Shown: in pieces, positions 20,293 to 29,125 of the stretch
Layout: each line of letters begins with the position of its first letter
Numbering within the stretch: position 1 is the first letter of the stretch
Origin: Jaapia argillacea MUCL 33604
Taxonomy: Eukaryota; Basidiomycota; Agaricomycetes; Jaapiales; Jaapiaceae
Assembly (NCBI GenBank): GCA_000697665.1
Contig: KL197716.1
Coordinates: 1,388,929-1,418,553 of the forward strand
Direction: 5' to 3'
Length of the DNA stretch: 29,625 bases
Translations under genes and position numbers: made by a program
Notes under the pieces: generated by a model
What the model was told of the DNA's origin: nothing
Seen by the model: only the letters and a program-made list of their open reading frames with translations
The model's database searches: none

Positions 20293-21312
20293 TTACTCGT
20301 TCCCCCATCTGTAGTCAGGGGGTCCATGGGGTTGGAAGGGGCCTGGTGAAGGGGGTGGAGGAATGTCCAACGTAGCGGATGGGTTGGGTTCAAATGTAAG
20401 CAGGCCGGTGGGTTTGTCCATGGTTTTAGGGGATGCACCTTTGGGGGAATTGTTGTTCAGAATGAGGTTGTTGATGAGCTCAAAGAGGTTGCTCATGTTG
20501 GGTGCAATGGGTGAAGGCGGGAGTGGGCTCTACTCGAGTTTGTCAGCGGTCTTGAAGTTTTTGTAGTCAGGGGTATTACCACAAGTAGAGGGGTGATTGG
20601 AGTGGTCACAGTTGTGGAGTTGTTCCAGATGATTGCGAAGAAGGTCAAGGGGGTCCCAACCAGTAGATGGGGGTGGTGATGGCGACGGGGTGCGTTGTGC
20701 AGTGATGATAGCAGGGGAGTGAGGATGGGGTGGCGAGGTAGGGAAATTGGGCGTCTCTGGTTGCAGTGCGGTTGGCGGTGGGGGAGTGGGTGCAGTATGC
20801 CAGGGACGTAAGATGTCTTCCTCGTTATATAGGTTGCCAAGGTGGTATCCCATGTTTCCTTCCAGGTCGATCTGGAAGTGGATTTCGTGTATCGCGATTG
20901 GTTGGTATGTGGCGTGTGTGGTACTGATTACCAATTGCAGCAGTCAATCATGGACGTGGATCAGGATTCCGCAGGTGTAGGTACAGAGAATGACGAAAAG
21001 ATGGATTCCCTCCATTAGTAGGAGGATGAGGCGGCAGATGAGGCTGATGATGGTGTTGATCTTGCCGGCTGGCAGTCGCTGGAGTATTTGTGGTAGAATG
21101 AATATTTTCAGTTTGGCCAAATGTGCCTTTATGCATTCTGGGTCTGGGTGTTTGGCCATGTGTTCTGGGAGGTTTGGGAGGCTTTCCATGGCTGCACATC
21201 TTGCTGCAATGTCTATCCAGAGTCTAGTCCATTCTTCCTCTGGTATCCAGAGTAGTGCAAACACTAGTTTGACGGGCTTGGGAGAATTGGGGTGTTTCTG
21301 ATGGAACATCTA
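20293..21312 (-). pseudogene. Element C reading frame downstream of the chromodomain (hydrophobic segment plus Pro-rich tail)
   Basis: The frame continues pol without shift for about 340 codons. Only TAG (21310-21312), TGA (about 20941) and TAG (20530-20532) interrupt it before the terminal TAA at 20293. It begins with a typical gypsy pol end (MFHQKHPNSPKP). An amphipathic stretch follows (EEEWTRLWIDIAARC), then a strongly hydrophobic segment (INTIISLICRLILLLMEG and IHLFVILCTYTCGILI, about 20960-21065) that could span a membrane once or twice. A Pro/His-rich tail contains GWDPLDLLRNHLEQLHN. A second frame is also open over 20948-21199 and is Pro/His-rich, so the frame used there is uncertain. 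Family unknown. Element A has lost this region. Confidence 0.55.
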
Positions 21313-22243
21313 CACCAACTCAGATGTGTTGTGGAGGTGTTTCGTATCTTCCCATGTATTCTCCGAGTCTGGGTATCCTTTCCATTTTATGAGATATTTG
21401 ACAGATTTTTTCCCTTGTCCGGCGTACTTCGATTTGATGACTTCTTCTACTTCAAATTCTTCTTCTCCAGCAATCAAGTCAGGTACGGGCTGTGGGTAGT
21501 TTAATCCATGTTCAGCGGTTTCTTTGTACAGAGTCAGTAGTCCTGCATGGAAGATCAGGTGTATTCTCCATGTTTTGGGTAATTGAGTGGATAGCTTCAT
21601 GATCCAATAATTGTTTCTATTTCAAAGGGACCATGTCTTTTGGGGGAGAGTTTGGCACTAGGGTATTCAGTTTTGACATTCTTTCCTTCTAGCCAAACTG
21701 AATCTCCGACCTTGAAGTTGGGTCCTTTGGTTCTGTATTTGTCATGTTGGTTCTTCATCGCTTTGGCTGCCAGTTTAAGGCAGGCTTCTGCTTCTTCTTG
21801 TGACTTTTTGAATTCTTCTAGTGATTGTTCAGCTGCTAGGATGTTAGGTGTGGGTCTGAATGATGGTTTGACCTTAGCTTGGTACCCATGCGTGAGTTTG
21901 AAGGGTGTTTTCTTGGTGGCAGAGTGTATTCATATGTTGTGGGATAGTTTGGCAGTGTAGAGGAGGGAGGGCCAATTGTTTTGGGCTCGGTTGCAGTAGG
22001 CTCAGAGGAATATTTCTAGTTCTTGATTGACTCTTTCTGTGGCTCCATCAGTTCCTGGGTGGTATCCTATGCTTAGGGCCGATTTGATATCGAGTTGATT
22101 GAATACCGTGCGGAGGACCTGGGATCTGAACTGAGGTCCCCAGTCTGATATCATTTTGTCCAGTAACCCATATCGTCTAAAGGCTCCTTTGATAAGAATT
22201 TCTGCTGTTCCATCAGCGTCTATGGTATTGTTGCAGGGTGTGA

Positions 22244-22937
22244 AGACTTGTTAAGATCATTACTTCAATGAAGTATACGATGAAAGACTTGATACTTCTC
22301 TGATGATACCTAGGCTACAGCCACAGAGTAGAACGACGAGAGGATGAGAGACTATCAGAGGTTTCCAGACAGATGATTAGACAGGGACCAAGTTGGAACG
22401 ATGTGAATAGAGATAACGATCTATATTGACAAAGTGAACAAGATGGGGAATACTAGCAAATACAGGGAGGTATATATACTAAGATAAAGCACAGTCCGTA
22501 GTCCGTAGTAGCGATGAGTAAGACAGTAGTAAGACAGTAGTAAGCATGAGTTGAAGTGAGTCGGAAAGATAGGCGTCCGTAGTTAGGGGTCCATAGTCTG
22601 TAGTCCACAGTCGATGATCTGATGTATGAGTCAGGGACATAGGGGTCCATAGTCCATGGCCCGGGTTGTGCAGGAAGGTGGAGTGTTGGTGTATCAGAGA
22701 GTCAGAGTGATGGGGGTTGAGTGTAAGCGACGGAGGATGCACTAGAGGTTGGATGTGCAGGAGCAAGGATGTATTGGAGGGATTTTGAAGGGATATGTAC
22801 CCGTCCCTTGTGTTCAGGAGGAATATGGTTGTAGTGCTTGATGATCCATATATGGAAGGATCAGATATCCACGAGGAGTGTCAAATAACAAGAAAAAATG
22901 AAAATAGGCGTAGCGAGGTGTGATTCTTAACAAGACT
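22244..22937. repeat. Target-site duplication AGACT bracketing the solo LTR
   Basis: AGACT occurs at 22244-22248 and 22933-22937. Removing 22249-22932 and one copy restores the integrase sequence found in element A, allowing for point changes. Confidence 0.85.
22249..22932 (-). mobile_element. Element D: solo LTR (684 bp) inside element C integrase
   Basis: Both ends carry TGTTAAGA-type inverted termini with a 5-bp duplication, and no internal coding remains. This is the product expected from recombination between two LTRs. Orientation is assigned to the - strand because that reading parallels the A/C LTR: TATTTTCATTTTTTCTTG early, then a TATA box (22471-22478), then TAGTATTCCCC and TTGTTCACTTTG. 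It contains short direct repeats (GTCCGTA twice, TAAGACAGTAG twice, GGGGTCCATAGTC twice). Confidence 0.88.
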
Positions 22938-23294
22938 ACAGTTTTGGTGAATCAATTGGTGAGGACGTGGATGGCATTGAAGTCATCTACTTCTGGTATG
23001 CCTGTGATGAAATCTTGTGTTACAATTTCAAAAGGTTGTATTGGGATTTCCGTTGGGTGTAGTGGTTCTTGTGTCGGATTGTTATTTGGTTTGATGGATT
23101 GGCATGTTGCACATCCTTCGATGTAATTTCTGACAAACACTGACATGCCAGGCCACCAATAGTCCCATTGTACAATTTCCAGAGTTTTGTATCTTCCAGG
23201 GTGTCCCATTAAGATGGGGTCGTGGCAGGATTTTACAACTTTTTGTCGTAAGTCTGTATCCTTGGGTACGTATATCTTTCCTCAGTAGAGGATT

Positions 23295-23348
23295 AGTCCG
23301 TCTTCCAGGTCCCATTCTTCTAGTCCGTCTTCCAGGTCCCATTCTTCT
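23295..23348 (-). repeat. 27-bp tandem duplication in element C integrase region
   Basis: Two adjacent 27-bp units encode GLEEWDLED twice. Element A has a single copy at the matching place (GLEEWNLEDGLILY). The frame is kept. Confidence 0.9.
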
Positions 23349-23881
23349 AGTCCTTTGGTAAGGGACCGTGGTCCTTGTGTGCAAATGGAGTTTAGGGCCA
23401 TTGCTACCAAATCATTGAGTTTGTTATTCCTTCTGATCTCTTCCTTTAGGTCTACATCTCCCATTATTTGTGTGTGTTCTTCGCAATTTGTTGTCATTAT
23501 GTTTCATACTGCTAGCTGGATTTGTTGTGCAACTATGGAGGAGTGTGTTGAGGTGGTTCCTTGTCCTGTGATGTTAACTTGTTTAGCAAAAAGTTGGGGG
23601 CCAAGTAGTATTCTGTCCTGATTGTCGGTATCCACCCCCTTCTTATGGTCCTGTTGTCTCAACAGACCATCAGATTTGTTAGATTTTCCTGGTTTGTGTA
23701 TCAGTTCGAAGTCGAATCATGTCAGGAATTGGGCCCATCTTGCTTGTTGTCGGCTGAGCTTCTGGGTGTTTTGGAAATATTCCAAATTCTTGTGGTCAGT
23801 ATAGATCTTGATTTTGTGGGTGCAACCCTCTAGGTAGTGCCGCCACGCTTCCAGTGATCAAATGATTGCCAGCAGTTCTTT

Positions 23882-24454
23882 AACGTAGACTAGCTCCTAC
23901 CCGTGACTCCATCCTGGGAGGTATCTAAGCTGAATACGACAGTTCACAATTATAAATACAAAGAATGAATGTCTCAGTGGTGGCACCTATGGTGCTGCCG
24001 CCACCTTCAACTGTCGTCACTCCATTGGGAGCATATCGCTTTTGTCCCCTAGCAGTGATTTAAATGGTTTCTGGAATGGCTTAGAAGTTTGAAAAAACAG
24101 AAGCAGCACCTCTAGCACTAGCAGTTCAGTTATTGGAAGGTTGAGTGTGGGGTACCCGTGAATGATGGTCGGGCAGTCTGAAGGGGGATGTGACACGCAA
24201 TGCAGACACAAACCACGTGGTTTGTCTTGCTTGTGTGACGCGAGTGCATAAGCCACTACTGAGTGGGATCTGGTGTTTGCACACTCTGGACCCAATGGAA
24301 ATATTGGAGATGGTAGTAAAGAGACATTCTAGAGCAAAATTTGATCTTAAGGCGATACAGAAAATGGTTACAGACGGCTGAACCGCTCTGAACCGTCACT
24401 CGTGTGGTTTGTGACTGTTGCTTTGTCTGTCACAACTGTGGATTATATTATAGA
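23882..24454. repeat. Degenerate 8-bp duplication flanking element E
   Basis: AACGTAGA (23882-23889) and ATTATAGA (24447-24454) match at 5 of 8 positions. Element A shows the ancestral site ATCGTAGA (read on this strand), from which each copy differs by one or two substitutions, two of them CpG transitions. Confidence 0.6.
23890..24446. mobile_element. Element E: 557-bp candidate non-autonomous hAT-like insertion
   Basis: This stretch is absent from the homologous RNase H of element A, where the two flanks are contiguous. An 8-bp duplication, imperfect inverted ends (TAGCTCCTAC...GTGAC against TAATCCAC...GTGAC) and clustered TGAACCG motifs near the right end (about 24377-24395) suggest a hAT-type MITE. 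It encodes nothing recognisable. Open stretches inside it lack domain signals. Confidence 0.6.
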
Positions 24455-26434
24455 TGTCATAATTTCGTTCCGCTTCCGATAGGGACTTTGACAGGTATGC
24501 AACTGGATGCCATTTCCCATCGTTTTCCAACTGCGTGAGGATGGCACCAGTTGCATAGTTGGACGCATCACATTTGATCTGGAGAGGTTTGGTTGTATCC
24601 GGTGTCACCAGCGTTGGGGAGGACGTGAATGATGCCTTGAGTTTGTCAAAGGCTTCTTGGCATTTATTGGTCCAATCCCATTTGTGTTCCTTTTGTGTTA
24701 ATTCGAATAGTGGTTTGGCAATTTTTGAAAAATCGCAGATGAATCGCTGGTAGAAGTTGCAGAACCCTAGGAATGATTGAACTTCTTTGACCCTTTTGGG
24801 TTCTGGCCATTCCATGATTCCAGCTACTTTGATTGGGTCCATTTCCACCAGGTTATGGGAGACCATTAGTCCCAGGTATTCAATTTTGGGTACTTCGAAT
24901 GTGCATTTTTCAGGTTTTAGGAACAAGTCGTTTTCTTCCAGTATCTTCATTACTTGGTGGAGTACTTGTCAATGTTTGGCTAGGCCGTGGGTGAAGATTA
25001 AGATGTCATTGAGGTACACTATGACATGTCCCTCGTCAATGAGTTCCTTGAACAATTTGTTCATCATTGTCTGGAAGGTTGCAGGCGAATTGGTTAATCC
25101 AAAGAACATTATTCGTGGTTCGTATAGTCCTCAGTTTGTTTTGAAGGCTGCTTTCCATTCGTCTCCTTCCTTGATCTGGGCGTTGTTGTATCCCCAATGT
25201 AGGTCTAGTTGGGGGTATATCTTGGCTCCTTTTAGTTTGTCAATGAGTTCCGAAATGAGCAGTATCAGATACGTATTTTTGACTGTTATTGAGTTAAGGT
25301 AGTGGTAGTCCTGTGTTGGCTGGAGTTACCATCCTTCTTCTTTATGAAGAAGAATGGTGATAATTGTGGGGACTTCCATGGTCGGATGTTGTTTTTCTCC
25401 AGTTGTTCTTCCAAGAATGCGTCGAGTTCTTTTTGTTCTGATGGGGACAGGGGGGTAGGTCTTGCAATTGATCGGTTTCCATCCTTCTTTTAGTTCTATC
25501 GCATTGTCCCAAGGGTGTTTTATGGGGAAGCACTCCGATGCTTTCTTCTCAAAGATTCTCTGATATTTCCAGTATTCCCTAGGTACCATCTCTTCTAGGG
25601 TTTTTTTCTTTTGTCCTTGCACGGCTTTCTCCGCTAATTCGATAGACTTGTTTCCATGGGCTCTTACTGCAATGATCGCGGGGTGTTCTTCCTCCTCTAA
25701 TTTGTCGTCATCCCGAGGTAGTGGATCTCTGATCAATGCTTGATGGACCTTGATGCCTGAGTATGTCCAGGGTTTTATTTTGTTATCTGGGTTCATAGTT
25801 TCATCTCTAGCCCAAAGTTCCAAGGGGAGTTTTGCTTGTTTCCTGGGTTTTCGTTTCTTGGTACCTGTTTCTTTGATCGTGATGGGTTCCGTGTCATGGG
25901 ATGGGATTTTTGGGGCAGGTCTGGTACGTACAGAGATGGGTCCTTGTTGGTTTTGGCATGTGTCTGGGCATCGACTCAGGTTAAGCGTGTAGGTTTGCCA
26001 ATTTATTTTGGGGTTATGTTCCAGTAGCCAGTCACTTCTGAGGATGACATTTTCTTTTCCTATGTTGGTGATGTAGAACTGGTTCTTTTCGGTATGGGTT
26101 CCTCCTTCTTGTCTGTGGATTCGGACTCCTAGTTCGACATAGTAGCAGATTTCTCCATCTGCATTTTCCGAGTCGTCGACATTATGGACTGGCATTTGTC
26201 TGGGTAATTTCTGGAGGTTCATTTGCTTCTTGACAGTGTATTCATAACTGATTAGATTCCCAGTAGCCCTGCTGTCAACCAGGGCTTTGGGGGTGGCAGT
26301 TTGATGGATTTGTAGCAATGGAGTTCCCAAGTTTTTGAGGGTGGAAATAGATAAGGATTTGGGGGTGTCTAAGACTTGATATCAATTGAAAGAATCTCGT
26401 TTAACCTTCTCGTTCACCACAGGTGGAAGGTGAT

Positions 26435-27241
26435 TCAAAAACCCAATTTAGCCAATTCCTCTCTGACTGTTTCTACTACTTCCCATCTTCCATCCTCTGT
26501 CGTGTCTTGTAAGAGATTGCTGATCTCTTTTCCTACTTCGATGACCCTGGCCTGGAAGTGTTTCCTGAAAGGCATCTTTTGTTTGTCTGGGCAGTCATGG
26601 GAGAAGTGTCCGGGTTTGCGGCAATAGAAGCATGCATTGGTGTCCCTTAACTTTTTTCATTCTTGGTCGTCCGGGCATCGGAATTGTCCGGTTTGTCGAT
26701 TTCTTCCAACTTGAGTGGCGTCTATGTCCATGGGGACGCCTTCCAACTGATAGGGTTGTTGATATCGGGGGGTGGGGTCGTCAGGGTATATTAGTTTGGC
26801 CAAGCAAAATCTCCAGGATTTTTCAGCAGCAGCTTGTTGTCAGAGGAGGTCTTCTTGGATAGCAGCAGTTTTAAAGTTGGCATAGTTGGATGGGGGAGTG
26901 GGAAGATGGATGATGGCATGGAGGATGTCCCAGTTGAGTCCTTTCTTGAAGTACTCGAGTAGGGCGGCATCATTGAATTTGGTGTGGCGTGCTTGGTCTT
27001 CAAATTTGGCGACATAGTCATCAACAGATGATCTTCCTTGTTGTAGGTTCTGGATTTGCATCCTTGCTGTTCCTCCCTTGTCCAATTCCTTGAATGTGTC
27101 CTTGATGCAAGCAATAAACTCTTCCCATGTCTCCTTACTTCCATCCACTTTGGTATATGTCCCCTTTTCGTAGTCTTCAATGTATTTCATAGCCCAGGAA
27201 CCTGCAGTGCCTTCTTTCATGAAAGAAAGAGTATGTCCAAG
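26435..27241 (-). pseudogene. gag: Element C gag, N-terminally deleted
   Basis: The frame starts within capsid (TLSFMKEGTAGSW) immediately after the LTR end plus about 8 nt, and continues without frameshift to TGA at 26435-26437. The zinc knuckle CFYCRKPGHFSHDC is a perfect CX2CX4HX4C. Two in-frame TGA codons (26840-26842 and 26657-26659) align with CGA codons in element A (16996-16998 and 17179-17181). The missing N-terminal third and primer-binding region mean this copy could not support replication. Confidence 0.88.
26438..26444 (-). promoter_or_regulatory. Gag-Pol -1 frameshift heptamer, element C (GGGTTTT)
   Basis: Same arrangement as in A: TTG GGT TTT then the gag stop, here TGA instead of TAA, with pol open in the -1 frame across the site. 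Confidence 0.75.
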
Positions 27242-27736
27242 TGTTAGGAGCACTTTAGCGACTAGTACTCAGGCTACGACCTTGAGGCTGTAGAGGATGA
27301 CGAATGAGAGTGAACCAGTTGAAGGGTACGGCTAAAGAGCTGTATTGTTCAAGTGGACAAGCTTGGGGAATACAAGAGGGCAAGAGCACCTTATATACCA
27401 GGGCCAGAATGGTAGAACATAGTAGAATGGTATGGAAGGTGCTATGAATAGCGTCTAAGGAATACTGGAGAACAAGACAGAAAGATAGAGAATGAAGTGG
27501 AATGTCCAGTAACCTCAAGAAGGCAAGTTAACAATAGCAAGGTGAGATATAAATAGAACAAGTCCAAGATAAGGCAGGATGAGACAAGATAAGAAGTCCA
27601 AGGTGAGATAATATAAGATAAGATAATGTGAAACAATGCTGAGTATCATAGACAAGGGAAATGATATGAAAGCAAAGGGAGTCTGATAAAGAAATGAAAA
27701 ACAAGAAAATATACAAGTCTAGACGTGTTCACAACA
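27242..27736 (-). repeat. 5' LTR of element C (495 bp)
   Basis: Inverted counterpart of 1290-1809, shorter by 25 bp because one internal block is missing. A TATA box (TATATAA on the - strand) lies at 27391-27397. It starts TGTTGTGAACACG at 27736 and ends TCCTAACA at 27242. Confidence 0.9.
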
Positions 27737-28197
27737 ACAACTAGCTTGCAACTTGGATGATATCACCCTATAAGAAGCCTGAATGAGACCTCCTGAACAA
27801 CGATAAATTTAATAACCATGTCTCCATGGTTCATATCAGGTCTGAGCATGTGATTGGCTACCTCAAGGGACGTTTTCAGTCACTGAAGAGTCTCTGAGTC
27901 AACATCAAGGATGCTGCCTCTCACAAATTTGCAATATACTGGGTGGTGGCCTGTATTGCGACTCATGCCTTTGCAATGCATTGCGAGGAGGGTGAGCGAC
28001 AGGGTGACTCAGACAATGGTGGTGTAGACACTGACCCTTTTATCACAGAAGGTTTGTCTTCATCATCAGACTCGGAAGATAACACATGTCGTTTACCAGC
28101 CCATCAACAACCGACGGATACACGACTCCATGCAGCAAAGGTTCAATGCAAGCAGCTGAAGCAAGTGCTCTTTCATTCCAAAGATAGAAGAGCTTAA
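27737..28197 (+). pseudogene. PIF/Harbinger-type transposase, C-terminal fragment
   Basis: In frame from about 27753: TWMISPYKKPE, then FNNHVSMVHIRSEHVIG and YLKGRFQSLKSL, then HKFAIYWVVACIATHAFAM. This matches the conserved C-terminal region of DDE_Tnp_4 (Harbinger) nucleases, including the third catalytic acid in SEH. The acidic tail (EEGERQGDSDNGG, SSSSDSEDN) ends in TAA at 28195-28197. TGA codons at 27784-27786 and 27895-27897 stand where Arg (CGA) is expected. The N-terminal half with the first two Asp residues is missing on the left, where the LTR of element C abuts, so C insertion or a linked deletion split the gene. Confidence 0.82.
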
Positions 28198-28366
28198 CGA
28201 TGAGCGGAGCACCAGCTTTGTCAGTAGTTCAGCACTCTTGGACAGCATAGAATTCATTTAAAAACACTTTGTTTACATAGATAAATCTTGACTGAATAAG
28301 TATACACTTGCAAGCCGCACCCAACCTCCTACATATTTCCATCTAAAGTCCCTCCCATACCCAGAC

Positions 28367-28936
28367 CTATGGCAAAACCTCTAAAGTGATTGGCCGTCCC
28401 CTGGGAGAGCCAACTGTATTGCCCTCAAATGAGCTGGACCCCTTGCTAAGGCTTTCCAGAGAGTATGGAGTGTTGGGCATTGAGGGCCAGTTGTCGGAGA
28501 TGGAGTGCTGAGAATGAGGGTGATAGGAATGAACATGCCAATCCAGGGTTGATAATGAATGATCAGGCAGTTGACTCAGCCATGTGACTGAAGGACCAGT
28601 CTGTCCCAGTGAAGACTGAAGTCTCGCCATCTGGAGCAAGTGTAAGTGCTTCATCTGCAGCATCTTCAACTCCAACTGTTGGCAGAGTTGCACTTGCTTG
28701 AGCTCCTTCTTTGCATCGATTTTCTTGATGTCAACCTCCAATTTCCTGATCGCCTTCGTCTTCTGAAGATCAAGCTGCATCTGACAGATCTTCTCCTCTG
28801 ATAGGGTGATTTGTTTGAACTCAGCAATCCCCTTCATCTTTTTGGTCTTCTGAGGTGGAGCAGGGGCAGAGACTCCAGGACGAGCAGGAGTCTTCTTAGG
28901 TGCTTGAGGCCCAGGAGGAGCGATCAAACAGGGCAC
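28367..28936 (-). CDS. Coiled-coil protein, probable second gene of the Harbinger element
   Basis: About 190 codons. There is no ATG at the 5' end (GTG at 28936 after an AG), so upstream sequence may be an intron or a lost exon. The N-terminus is Pro/Ala/Lys-rich (GPQAPKKTPARPG). The middle is a long charged coiled coil (EEKICQMQLDLQKTKAIRK, KKIDAKKELKQVQLCQQLE). The tail is Ser/His/Pro-rich. PIF/Harbinger elements usually carry a second DNA-binding gene whose C-terminal part is a similar charged coiled coil. The convergent layout, 169 bp from the transposase stop, fits that role, but the Myb/trihelix domain is not present here. No internal stop codon is seen. Confidence 0.5.
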   Translation of the reverse strand: MPCLIAPPGPQAPKKTPARPGVSAPAPPQKTKKMKGIAEFKQITLSEEKICQMQLDLQKTKAIRKLEVDIKKIDAKKELKQVQLCQQLELKMLQMKHLHLLQMARLQSSLGQTGPSVTWLSQLPDHSLSTLDWHVHSYHPHSQHSISDNWPSMPNTPYSLESLSKGSSSFEGNTVGSPRGRPITLEVLP

Positions 28937-29125
28937 TAGTCCTGGATAACTATACTACAAAACTGTGATGATTGACCACAGACTGATGTGTGTAAATCCT
29001 GGTACATAGTACTAGACTTGCTTTGTACAATATACAGCTGGTGTTTCTATGGAACTGGATTGTAAAACCAGATGTGTTTTTGGTACAATCTATGTTTCGT
29101 AATATAATATATTGTTGGGATAGGA
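28937..29125. other. Non-coding spacer right of the coiled-coil gene
   Basis: A/T-rich, with all frames closed. I see no RNA gene or element terminus. It may hold an intron and the 5' end of the coiled-coil gene on the - strand. Confidence 0.4.

Larger units (their letters stand above)
21310..26438 (-). pseudogene. pol: Element C pol: protease, RT, RNase H, integrase, chromodomain
   Basis: Entered by -1 frameshift at 26438-26444. The protease motif reads VDSRATG (about 26265-26285), with Arg replacing the active-site Gly. RT spans about 25500-24950 with compensating 1-nt indels near 25455 and 25325. Its catalytic box at 25005-25016 is YLND, so one catalytic Asp is lost. RNase H (CDASNYATGAIL) is cut by the insertion at 23890-24446. 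Integrase has GHPGRYKTLE, CATCQ and TQDFITG, is then cut by the solo LTR, and continues with SDWGPQF and GATERVNQE. The chromodomain (EEVIKSKYAGQG, KWKGYPDSENTWEDT) is whole. Numerous TGA stops occur, several matching CGA in A. Confidence 0.9.
20234..27736 (-). mobile_element. Element C: Ty3/gypsy chromovirus related to A, lacking 3' LTR and 5' gag
   Basis: On the - strand: 5' LTR (27242-27736), Gag from mid-capsid, frameshift site, protease, RT, RNase H, integrase, intact chromodomain, a long 3' reading frame and a polypurine tract at 20238-20255. About 1.3 kb between the LTR and mid-gag is missing compared with A. The 3' LTR is absent apart from perhaps four bases. It carries two insertions (22249-22932 and 23890-24446) and many point lesions, including RT YLND and protease DSR. 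It is tail-to-tail with A. Confidence 0.9.

Noticed and set aside
24017-24295. Open frame inside element E as a gene
   Set aside because: It lacks any domain, crosses a sequence absent from the homologous locus, and is of chance length.
1290-27736. A plus C as one foldback element inserted as a unit
   Set aside because: The bases outside the two LTRs (GGTAC left, ACAAC right) do not form a target duplication, and the internal deletions differ.
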